From NCBI RefSeq assembly GCF_016907085.1, contig NZ_JAFBBJ010000001.1, positions 2,976,001-3,040,000 on the forward strand: a DNA stretch of 64,000 nt, given 5' to 3'. The position numbers were made by a program, and so were the translations under genes. Shown here piece by piece: positions 46,099 to 53,864 of this stretch; positions within the stretch are counted from its first letter, which is position 1, and each line of letters opens with the position of its first letter. The DNA comes from Clavibacter michiganensis. Lineage in GTDB: Bacteria; Actinomycetota; Actinomycetes; Actinomycetales; Microbacteriaceae. Below the pieces are notes generated by a model. That model ran no database searches. It was given only the letters and a program-made list of their open reading frames with translations, and was not told the origin of the DNA.

Positions 46099-48168
46099 AT
46101 GAGCAGGCTACGGGGAGCTTTGAGTGCGGTATGGGGATGTGTCGCGGCTCTGGCCCTGGTTGCCACGGCGACCCTGACGGCGTTCATCCTGGAGGAGGAA
46201 CGCTACGGACCGGAGGACCTGTCGGAGACCATCGCCATATCTGAGCTCCCACCGGCAGTGAGTGCCTCGGATCTCCGCGAGGCGTTTGCGAACGCCGCAG
46301 AGTCCGCGCGCGTCAACCTTTATTCCAGCCGCCCCTCCGTCTCCGGGGAAGTGGGGTCCTCGGACTACGCGGTATTCATCGGTACCCCGGACGCCCTCCT
46401 CGGCGACCTGAAGAAGGGCTCCTTCCCGTCGTTCCCCGGTGCGCCGCGTCAGCACCTCGCATCCGGCCTTGACGCACCTGCAGACCGATTCGTCGGCGTC
46501 ACCTTCGTGCAAGGCGAGCGCGGTTCCGCCGGGCGCGTCGCATCCTCGCTCGCCGCCTCCGGGGTGGAAGCGACGCCGAGTGCGGCAGAAGGCTCGATCG
46601 CCCGCCTTCCGTTCTTCCTTCTGCGCACCGGCTGGGGGCCCGCGATGCTCGCCTTGCTGGGTGCATTTACCCTGGCGATCGCGAATTTGGTGAGCAGCCG
46701 ACTACTCGTGTCCGGGCTCCGTCGCTCGGTCGGCAGATCGTGGCTCCGAGTGCTGACCGCGGAATCTGCTCGCGTGCTCCTTCCCACCGCGGTCGCCGCC
46801 GCGCTGCCATGCGCGGCGTTGCTCGCCACCGCCTACCTCGGTGCTGATGGGTGGAGAGCTGGCACGATCCTCGTCGTCGGCACGGCCTTCGCGGGACTCA
46901 CCCTCGCTGCCGGCCTCGCGGGCGCCGCATCGGTTGCCTGCACTTGCCTCTTCCAGACGCTGGGCGCCACGCTCAAGGGTGCGAGGCCCTTCCGGCTCCT
47001 CGCCGTCCTCTCGTTCGGGGTCATCATCGTCGCCGGGTTCGGAGTCGGAGTCAGCGCGTCGACCGCACTCGATCAGAAGCAGGTGGCCGATGGCAACGCA
47101 CGAGCAGACGCTTTCCGCTCATCACATCCGGAGATGTTCATTCCCCTGATGGGCTGGGCGCTCCAGAGCGAACGCGGCGACGCGTTGCTTGGGGAGCTCG
47201 GGAACGTGTATCGGCAATCCGAGGAATCGGGCGGCTCCCTCCTCGCCGTCCCCGGTTTTCTGGACGGGTGGACCAGCCCCGCGACGTCGGCGCCGACGCC
47301 GACATCGACCGGCGGCAACGTGCCCGGCGGGGGATCGCTCCTCGTCGACCGGACGTTCCTTTCGATGCTCGATGGCGTCCCCTCCAAGGTCTACGACGCC
47401 GTCGCGAACTCGACGGCGTCACCGGAGTCGTTCGCTCTATTGGTGCCGACCTCACGGGCGGGAGAGCGCGATGCGCTGATCGGCGGCGCCAAGGAGGCCC
47501 TCGACTTCCAGGCCTCCCTGTCCCCGAACGCGGCACCGCAGGCGGTGGACCTGAAGGTCATCGACGGCGTCGACCTCGGCCTTGTCCCCCACCTGGTCGT
47601 TGACGAGGTCACGCCACTGGGGGTGCCCACCTACGACGTGGATCCGGTCGTGATCGTCTCGGGTGCGGGAACGGTGGCGCTGTCCCCCGAGCTGCTCGGC
47701 AACTCCGCGACCTTCACTGACCGCGAGGCGTTCGAGCGCGACGTCGAGTCACGGGGTCTCGACGACCTCGTCGTCGGCACGAACACCATCGCCGACCTCT
47801 CCGAGGCCGCGGCATCACAGCGGCTCGCTGCGGAACGCACGGCATTTGCGGGGATCTTCATGCTCGTGATCGCGGTGACCTTGGCCGCTGCGCTCCTGGC
47901 ATCGATCCGTCACAATCGGCTCTCGGCGGCCCTCTTCCTTCGGAGCATCACGGGCGCCTCCTTCGTGCGGATGCACGGCTCATTTCTCGCCGGTGTCGCC
48001 GCGCTCTGCGGCCTACCTGCCGCTCTAATGGCACTCGTCTACGGCGCGGCACCGCTCGCCTCGCTGGGGATCGGCGCGGTCGGCGCGTTCATCTGTGCGA
48101 TCTCGGCGACGTTCGCCGTCGTGTTCCAGTCGAGGAACCTGACCCGTGCTGCTTTGGAGAACTCATGA
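46099..48168 (+). CDS. Bacteriocin-associated integral membrane protein (copy 1)
   Basis: A 689-residue permease-like protein of the lactococcin-972-associated (DUF1430, 7TM immunity-type) class. One helix lies at about residues 7-30, an extracytoplasmic region to ~175, four helices at ~180-202, 226-248, 257-282 and 298-320, a second large extracytoplasmic region (~325-590) and three helices at the C-terminus (~595-615, 630-650, 653-677). With the following ATPase it should form a MacB/FtsX-like ABC complex giving immunity or releasing the bacteriocin. The ATG at 46099 follows GAAAGGGA; the frame opens 33 bp earlier without a ribosome site. Confidence 0.82.
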   Translation: MSRLRGALSAVWGCVAALALVATATLTAFILEEERYGPEDLSETIAISELPPAVSASDLREAFANAAESARVNLYSSRPSVSGEVGSSDYAVFIGTPDALLGDLKKGSFPSFPGAPRQHLASGLDAPADRFVGVTFVQGERGSAGRVASSLAASGVEATPSAAEGSIARLPFFLLRTGWGPAMLALLGAFTLAIANLVSSRLLVSGLRRSVGRSWLRVLTAESARVLLPTAVAAALPCAALLATAYLGADGWRAGTILVVGTAFAGLTLAAGLAGAASVACTCLFQTLGATLKGARPFRLLAVLSFGVIIVAGFGVGVSASTALDQKQVADGNARADAFRSSHPEMFIPLMGWALQSERGDALLGELGNVYRQSEESGGSLLAVPGFLDGWTSPATSAPTPTSTGGNVPGGGSLLVDRTFLSMLDGVPSKVYDAVANSTASPESFALLVPTSRAGERDALIGGAKEALDFQASLSPNAAPQAVDLKVIDGVDLGLVPHLVVDEVTPLGVPTYDVDPVVIVSGAGTVALSPELLGNSATFTDREAFERDVESRGLDDLVVGTNTIADLSEAAASQRLAAERTAFAGIFMLVIAVTLAAALLASIRHNRLSAALFLRSITGASFVRMHGSFLAGVAALCGLPAALMALVYGAAPLASLGIGAVGAFICAISATFAVVFQSRNLTRAALENS

Positions 48169-48217
48169 GGGACATGGCCGGTCGATTCGCACTGCACGCA
48201 CACGAAAGGAGTGGGTC

Positions 48218-48868
48218 ATGAGAACGACGCGGAAATGGGCCGGGGGGGTGGTGGCGGACGGGCTCGCATTCGACTACCCCGGGAGACGGGTCTGGGGTGG
48301 GCTGAGCTTCACCGTCGAGGACGGTCAGTTCCTCGCGCTCAGGGGGGAAAGCGGCTCAGGGAAGACGACGTTGCTCCAGTGCCTAGGGAGCCTCGCTTCG
48401 CCGAGCGCGGGGGCGCTACGCGTCAACGGCGTGGAGCCGGGGAGGATCAGAGGCGAAGAGCGGAGGGCGTTCCGTCGATCGGCGGTGGGGTTCGCGTTTC
48501 AGAATGCCGGGATCGTCGCTTCGTGGACGGTTCGACAGAATCTCGAGGTCATTGGGGCGAGGGCGAATGCCGACGACAGGGATGTCCGCGACGCGTTCGA
48601 TCGCTTCGAGCTCCCCCTCTCGGCCCTCGCCTCGCCGGCTCACCGCCTGAGTGGCGGCGAGCAGCAGCGCATCGCCTTGGTGAGGCTCGTGCTGCAGAGA
48701 CCCCAGCTCCTGCTCCTCGATGAACCGACCGCATCGCTCGATGACGAAAACGCTGCACGTGTGTCCGACTTCGTCGCCGAGCATTGCAAAGCCGGGGGAA
48801 CGGTGATCGCAGCCACCCACGACGTGCGGCTCTCGGCAAATGCGGATGCCGACCTCGTACTCACGTGA
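48218..48868 (+). CDS. ABC transporter ATPase of the bacteriocin locus (copy 1)
   Basis: A 216-residue nucleotide-binding subunit of the lactococcin-972-type ABC system. Walker A is GESGSGKTT (~residue 47), the Q-loop FAFQNAGIV (~95), signature LSGGEQQRIAL (~148), Walker B LLLLDEPT (~170) and the switch His in THD (~205). All are intact. ATG 48218 is chosen because AAAGGAG lies 7 nt upstream; the frame is open 72 bp further back into the membrane gene. It is the energy-coupling partner of the preceding permease. Confidence 0.9.
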   Translation: MRTTRKWAGGVVADGLAFDYPGRRVWGGLSFTVEDGQFLALRGESGSGKTTLLQCLGSLASPSAGALRVNGVEPGRIRGEERRAFRRSAVGFAFQNAGIVASWTVRQNLEVIGARANADDRDVRDAFDRFELPLSALASPAHRLSGGEQQRIALVRLVLQRPQLLLLDEPTASLDDENAARVSDFVAEHCKAGGTVIAATHDVRLSANADADLVLT

Positions 48869-48946
48869 TTCGAGGCTGCCGATCTCTTCGAACATCGTCG
48901 AAAGCCGTCGGGCACGAGCTGCAACTTCCATGAAGAAAGGAATATG

Positions 48947-49252
48947 ATGAAAAGAAAGAATGGTTTCCGGCTTGCGGTGGGAACGGGATTGGCCGTTGCC
49001 CTCCTCCTGGGAGGCGCGGGTGCGGCGAATGCCACGACGGTGCAGGCGGGAGGAGGGACGTGGACCTACGACGTCGACTACCTCAACACGGGCGTCGCCT
49101 ACTCGAACTACTTCCACACGAAGAAGTCGCACGGAAGCACCGCATGCAGTCGCGATGCGTGCGTCCGATCCGATACCGTACCGTCGGGCAGGTGGTCGTA
49201 CGCGCGCGTGAAGGCCACTGCGGGGGGGAACACCGCGTACTGGCGGGTATGA
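48947..49252 (+). CDS. Lactococcin 972-like bacteriocin precursor 2 (copy 1)
   Basis: A 101-residue precursor. The signal MKRKNGFRLAVGTGLAVALLLG ends at AGAANA. The mature part shows AGGGTWTYD, VAYSNYFHTKKSHGSTA, the Cys-x4-Cys pair CSRDAC and GGNTAYWRV, so it is clearly paralogous to precursor 1. AAAGGA ends 5 nt before ATG 48947, which is preferred over the adjacent ATG at 48944. It follows the ATPase by 78 bp and so may be co-transcribed with the transporter. Confidence 0.87.
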   Translation: MKRKNGFRLAVGTGLAVALLLGGAGAANATTVQAGGGTWTYDVDYLNTGVAYSNYFHTKKSHGSTACSRDACVRSDTVPSGRWSYARVKATAGGNTAYWRV

Positions 49253-49363
49253 CCGACAGCGGTGGACCATCGCGGACAGATGGTTCACCGCTGATCCCTA
49301 CCAGGCTCGTCGCCTCCTGGGCGGTTCGGAAAAAGTTTGCGGTCGTCGTATGGCGATAGGCGT

Positions 49364-49670
49364 AGGCCAGGAGAGTACGTGCGGCGTTAGATCGCCTCGA
49401 GCTGCCCGTATCGGCGCTCAGCGCGCCCGCCCATCGCCTGAGCGGAGGCGAGTAGCAGTGCAGCGCCTTGGTCTGGCTCGCTCTCCAGGACCACGGCTGC
49501 TGCTGCGCGACGAAGTGCTCGACCGCTTTGGCTTTGCTCGGTGACGGAAACGATGCGTGGGTAGCTGCCTTCTCTACAGAGCGTTGCCACTCCGGGGAAC
49601 CGTAGTAACAGCGATCCATGACACCTGCCCATCAAGCCATGCGGAAAACGACGTCAACATCGTCTGAATC
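49364..49670 (+). pseudogene. Decayed ABC ATPase fragment (copy 1)
   Basis: The 3' half of an ATPase gene related to the intact one at 48218. In frame it reads ALDRLELPVSALSAPAHRLS followed by GGE and a stop, against AFDRFELPLSALASPAHRLS and GGEQQ in the intact protein. Later pieces match GGTVIAATHD as GEP-stop-stop and TAIHD-like words. There is no Walker A. It suggests that a second transporter module once stood upstream of bacteriocin 3. Confidence 0.72.
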
Positions 49671-49736
49671 TTCGGAGCACCTCAATCCTTAGTCCTTTGC
49701 ACATCGAACGAATCCTCACCAATCGGATTGGATCAG

Positions 49737-50036
49737 ATGAAGCGTGCACTCAGAATTACCTCTGGGCTCTGCCTGCTCGCCGCCCTCCTGCTCGGCGGCG
49801 CCGGCGCAGCGAACGCCGTTACAAAAAATGTCGGAGGCGGAACGTGGCAATATGGTACGGGATTCTCTCCCTCCGCCATTACTTACTCGAACTACAATCA
49901 CCCTAGCAAGAAGCACGGAAGTACTGCATGCAAATCCGTGGAATGCGTGAGATCCGCCACGGTTCCGGCCAACTCATGGTCGCGCGCATCCCTCCACGCA
50001 ACTCCAGGTGGAAACTCATCGTACTGGAGAGTATGA
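49737..50036 (+). CDS. Lactococcin 972-like bacteriocin precursor 3 (copy 1)
   Basis: A 99-residue precursor. The signal MKRALRITSGLCLLAALLLG ends at AGAANA, then VTKNVGGGTWQYG, ITYSNYNHPSKKHGSTA, the Cys-x4-Cys pair CKSVEC and GGNSSYWRV. It starts at ATG 49737; a TTG 9 bp earlier is in frame. The 5' leader (GATTGGATCAGATGAAGCG) closely resembles that of precursor 1, so the two genes probably share origin and control. No adjacent intact transporter. Confidence 0.87.
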   Translation: MKRALRITSGLCLLAALLLGGAGAANAVTKNVGGGTWQYGTGFSPSAITYSNYNHPSKKHGSTACKSVECVRSATVPANSWSRASLHATPGGNSSYWRV

Positions 50037-50135
50037 CCTTCGGCTCGGAATCTCAACATAATATGATCGTGCCACCCGTAGTGGCCCGAAGAAACGAGAA
50101 TATCTAGTATTTCTTATCGAAGCCTGTTCAACGGC

Positions 50136-50633
50136 ATGGTCGCCTCTGGAGTTGTGGCGCTCTTCCTGGTGTTAGCCCCAGCGGCGGGCTACGCCGCATC
50201 TGGTGAGACCGCATCGTCGGAGCCGACGGAATACTATGAGCAGCGCCAGCCGGTTTACGTCAATGCAGACGGATCCCTCACTGGACCTAGGGATCTGACG
50301 AGCAACCTGACGCGCGTGTCAGTACCCACCGGAGATTTCGGTACGCAGGCCGTCGCGAACCCCAGAATTTCGTGCACGCAGGTGAACGCCAGCGTTCGGA
50401 CGTGCGCCATGTCGGTCGCGGGCGGCTACTGCGGGTCATCGCGTCAAGTGGGGGCAGGTGTCACCACGAAGCTCAAGGGCGGCATTATCACCGCGCCCGT
50501 CACTAATCGAATTTCCTGGAACGCGTCGACAACCGCGAAGGACCACAGAATCGTTATCGGAACGACCGGAGTGGCCAATCTGACCCTTCAGGGGAAGAGC
50601 AGCGACCGTATGTACGCCACCTGCTCTCAGTAG
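50136..50633 (+). CDS. Secreted protein B, paralogue of protein A (copy 1)
   Basis: 165 residues from ATG 50136. The N-terminus MVASGVVALFLVLAPAAGYA is a signal without a basic n-region. Nine codons earlier, in frame at 50109, ATT-SYRSLFNG aligns with MRYRNLFSG of protein A, so the ancestral start was probably an ATG now mutated to ATT. The mature part shares TEYYEQ, VYVNADGSLTG, AGGYCGSSRQVGAGVTTKLK, ISWNASTTAKD and SDRMYATC, with the same four cysteines. Function unknown. It is the last gene before the repeat boundary. Confidence 0.72.
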   Translation: MVASGVVALFLVLAPAAGYAASGETASSEPTEYYEQRQPVYVNADGSLTGPRDLTSNLTRVSVPTGDFGTQAVANPRISCTQVNASVRTCAMSVAGGYCGSSRQVGAGVTTKLKGGIITAPVTNRISWNASTTAKDHRIVIGTTGVANLTLQGKSSDRMYATCSQ

Positions 50634-50677
50634 CGGTGAGGCCACGCGCAGTGTGAAGTCGTACTTTGCCTGGCTGC

Positions 50678-51046
50678 TCCGAGACGGTCGGCACCGAGCG
50701 CTTCGGCACCCGGTACCGCCAGCTCGACCCGGCGACGCGGAACTTCGAGGGGCGCGAGCCGCTGCCCGTCGACCTCGCGGCGAACGCGCGCAGCTACGGC
50801 GTGGATGTGATCGAGGTCGCGCCCGGCCCCGACGCCACCCGCGACCTCGGCGACGCCGTGCGGCGCGCGAAGGCGTCCGACCGCACCACCGTGATCCACG
50901 TCGAGTCCGACCCGCTCGTCTACGGCCCGGACGGCGAGGGCTGGTGGGACGTGCCCGTCCCCGGCGTCTCCGAGATGCCGTCGACGCAGGCGGCGCACGC
51001 GGAGTACGTGGAGCAGAAGAGGGCGCAGCGGCCGCTGCTGGGCTGA
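50678..51046 (+). pseudogene. iolD 3' fragment at the start of repeat unit 2
   Basis: The last 122 codons of iolD (SETVGTERFGTRYRQLDPAT to QRPLLG) without the rest of the gene. A TTG at 50666 happens to open the frame in the preceding DNA, but a truncated TPP-domain piece would not be a working enzyme. It is the recombination seam of the array. Confidence 0.85.
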
Positions 51047-51101
51047 GGCGGTCGGCCGTGATCACCGACGCGAAGGCGGATCCCGGCTGCACTGTGGCCC
51101 T

Positions 51102-51450
51102 GGGGCACCGGGCCGACGCCTACACGGGCCGCAGGATCGACTTCACCCGGGGAAGGCCACGAGCGCTTTTCCGTGCAGATCGACCGCCTCGTGCCCCTCG
51201 GCTATGCGTGGCAGGTTGTGCGCCGGAGAGCGGGGCGAGCGGCTCGCGATCGACGTGACCGATCTCCAGGCCGTCGATGGGCCGAAAAAGGACGCGAAGT
51301 CTGAAGGGGCCAGAGACGTCGCTCCCATCGGCCGCCGGATATGACTGCACGCACGTCAACCGGTTGGCGTACGTGCTGGGCACGGGCACGGGCACGATCG
51401 ACGATGCCGATCGTCCGACGATCGACCACAGGCTCAGCTCCTGCTGCTGA
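51102..51450 (+). pseudogene. Frameshifted HNH nuclease remnant, copy 2
   Basis: Same broken gene in repeat unit 2, with the same frameshifts, showing that decay preceded the tandem duplication. Confidence 0.7.
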
Positions 51451-52074
51451 TTCCTGCCCCCGTGATGCCGACTCTCTCATCGCGCCTCTGGAGAACGAGG
51501 GTGTCCAGGATTCCTTGCCGCTCGGCGGATCACGTGGTGGAAGCGCCGAGGCTTCTGGCACGACTTCCAGCGCGGCCATGGCGTTGCGCGCATCGGGGCT
51601 CGTTACTCCGCCGTCGCCCGGTGGGTGCCCTGCCTGCTCGTCGTCGTGAGGCCACGTGTGCGCAAAGACGTGATACTGCTTCGGACCCGGACCCGGGCGC
51701 GACGCAGCGCTCGCCATATTCGCGACCCGCAACAGGTGGCACATCGCCGACCACATCGCGGCAGCATCGGGGACGGGCCCCCGGCCGGGAGCCGCTCGTG
51801 AGGCTGCTCCCCGGCCTGATATCCGTCGCGGACGCGGACGCGACCGCGTCCCTGCCGGGCGAGAACCTACCAGTGTGGTGGTCATATGTCGAGGGTGGAC
51901 TTTTTTGTCAAAAGTCTGATTTACTCATGCGAAGCAACGCAAGGTGAATGCCTTAGATCGCGAGATCCCGGCTACGTCATTTGGTACGATGGTCGCCGCG
52001 CTGTCTGTGGTGTCGGATTTGTGTGCCCAGGTGACTTCTTCGTCGGTACTTGAAATTAGTTGGGGGAACTGGTA

Positions 52075-52254
52075 ATGGCAAGAGCGACAAGAATTTCCGC
52101 AATTGTCGTGCTCATGGCAAGCTTAATAGTACTTGTTGTATTCCAGTGGCTGCCCGCGCTGCTGTTCTTCCCTATCGGGGCTGGAATGCTGATGTGGGAC
52201 GGCAACAAGTTTTCCATGCCCAACGGCCGCCAATCGAACAAGTGGCCCAAGTAA
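52075..52254 (+). CDS. 59-residue hydrophobic peptide, copy 2
   Basis: Identical second copy in repeat unit 2, with the same GGGGGAA ribosome site and a hydrophobic core followed by a polar tail. It is a candidate immunity or accessory peptide by position only; no family is recognised. Confidence 0.55.
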   Translation: MARATRISAIVVLMASLIVLVVFQWLPALLFFPIGAGMLMWDGNKFSMPNGRQSNKWPK

Positions 52255-52325
52255 CCGACTAGATCGCATTGCGGTGTAATCGTCAGCGCCACACACGTGG
52301 CTTAATTGCATCTGGGTGAATTTCT

Positions 52326-52868
52326 ATGCGTTATCGTAACCTATTCAGCGGCACTGTGGCCGCCGGTGTTATTGCGTTCGGCTTAGTATCTGCGCCCGCA
52401 GCGAGCTACGCAACACCGGCGGAGGGGGCGCCGTCGTCATCGACCGAGTACTACGAGCAGACCGCCCCCGTCTATGTCAACGCAGACGGGACACTCAGCG
52501 GGGCTACCGACCTCAAGAGTAATTACAAGCGGGTGTCGGCGGCGGCGGCGGCCGCGTCGGCCTCGGCAGGCGCTGTTACGCAGGCTGCGCCGAGTCCCGT
52601 CATTAGGTGCAACAACAATAATCCTCAGATTCGGCAGTGCACCATGACAGTGGCAGGCGGCTACTGTGGGTCGTCTCGGCAGGTAGGAGCAGGAGTCTCC
52701 ACCAAGCTCAAGGGTGGAATCATTGTCACGCCTCTTAATAAGCGCATATCGTGGAACGCCTCGTCTACTACCAAGGACTACCGGATCGTTATTGGCACCA
52801 CTGGTAGTGCGACCATGAGTCTTCAGGGACAGGGGTCCGATCGAATTTATGCTACCTGCTCTCTGTAG
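52326..52868 (+). CDS. Secreted 180-residue protein A of the bacteriocin locus, copy 2
   Basis: Identical copy in unit 2. It has the same Sec signal, Ala-rich linker and four-cysteine C-terminal domain (AGGYCGSS, SDRIYATC). Function unknown; it is kept intact in both units. Confidence 0.75.
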   Translation: MRYRNLFSGTVAAGVIAFGLVSAPAASYATPAEGAPSSSTEYYEQTAPVYVNADGTLSGATDLKSNYKRVSAAAAAASASAGAVTQAAPSPVIRCNNNNPQIRQCTMTVAGGYCGSSRQVGAGVSTKLKGGIIVTPLNKRISWNASSTTKDYRIVIGTTGSATMSLQGQGSDRIYATCSL

Positions 52869-52919
52869 TGACGCAGGGTCCATTCGAGCGGTGGTTCTAC
52901 AAAAGCAATGATCGGGAAC

Positions 52920-52948
52920 GGGACCTTGAATAATTGCTCCGAGGTCCC
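52920..52948 (+). terminator. Terminator after secreted protein A (copy 2)
   Basis: Same hairpin as in unit 1: a 7-bp stem with a TTT-rich trailer. Confidence 0.6.
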
Positions 52949-53262
52949 TTTCGTGTGTCTGTAGCCCCATCACCGCCGACGGCGACACCGGTGGCCCGTT
53001 GTTCTATGGAACCACCGCCTTCTACGTTCACGACGGCCACGTCAACGGGTCGTCGATCTCCGCGCCAAGGCGCATTACGACCCGAGCGCAGGCCAAACGT
53101 TGGTCTGGATGCGCCGATAGCCGTGCTCAAGGTGCGCCGACGTCATCCTGCGGAGCGACCACGAGGCGGGCATGATGACGCCGAAGGACGATGAGGCGTA
53201 GCGACTGCTACCCGCATAACGACGTGACGCAAGCCGAATAGGACCGATACCGCCAGGCTTAC

Positions 53263-53326
53263 TGCCCCCGAATTGGGGCATAATATGATTGATAAACCCA
53301 GGGTGAAAAGCCCCCGGATTGGGGCA
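53263..53326. promoter_or_regulatory. Paired dyad elements upstream of bacteriocin 1 (copy 2)
   Basis: Same two GCCCC-N6-GGGGC dyads in unit 2 (53263-53280 and 53309-53326), with the CGGGAA/TTCCCG dyad at 53429-53447. Confidence 0.45.
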
Positions 53327-53479
53327 CGCTATGACTAGCCCGGAGCATACACCACCACCTGGCAGGCGCTCCGTTACTCAACTGTAACCCATTCGGAATT
53401 CCTCCGCGTGCTACCGTCTTTTTAACCGCGGGAAAGACGTGTTCCCGTGTAAGGTAATTACTACGCAGATTGGATCACA

Positions 53480-53779
53480 ATGAAGCGAACACTCAGCATC
53501 GCTAGTGGAGTCGGCTTGGTCGCAGCACTACTCCTCGGAGGAGCAGGCGCCGCGAACGCCACCACCGAATACGTGGGCGGCGGTACGTGGAATTACGGCG
53601 TAGAACGTGTCGTCGGGAATTACTCGTACTCCAACTATCTCCACTCGTCCAAGGCGCACGGGAGCACAGCGTGCAGCTCCTCAAAGTGCGTCCGATCCGA
53701 CACGGTGCCTGGCGGCAAGTGGTCGAGGGCATCCGTGCAGGCGTCAGCGGGCGGGAACACCGCTTACTGGCGGGTCTGA
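53480..53779 (+). CDS. Lactococcin 972-like bacteriocin precursor 1 (copy 2)
   Basis: Identical copy in repeat unit 2: same signal ending AGAANA, mature GGGTWNYG / YSNYLHSSKAHGSTA motifs, CSSSKC cysteine pair and GGNTAYWRV end. It sits upstream of the second transporter copy. Confidence 0.88.
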   Translation: MKRTLSIASGVGLVAALLLGGAGAANATTEYVGGGTWNYGVERVVGNYSYSNYLHSSKAHGSTACSSSKCVRSDTVPGGKWSRASVQASAGGNTAYWRV

Positions 53780-53864
53780 CGACCGGGGCATTCAAAGGAC
53801 AATCGCTCCAGCGGTAGGTCACTGATCGTATGTGGCCTACCGCTGGGCATGTGAAAGGGACACG

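Larger units (their letters stand above)
42912..50677 (+). repeat. Tandem repeat unit 1 (7,766 bp) carrying the bacteriocin locus
   Basis: Every base I compared recurs 7,766 bp downstream; the reading frames on both strands match throughout. The unit begins inside iolD at TCCGAGACGG and ends at 50677, where the iolD-derived sequence starts again. It lacks a transposase, an integrase and terminal inverted repeats. Its interior is clearly less GC-rich than the flanks. Confidence 0.95.

Noticed and set aside
50666..51046. A 126-codon frame that could be called a new gene at the start of unit 2
   Set aside because: All but the first four codons are the 3' end of iolD, and the TTG start lies in unrelated DNA. 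It is a truncation product of the repeat.
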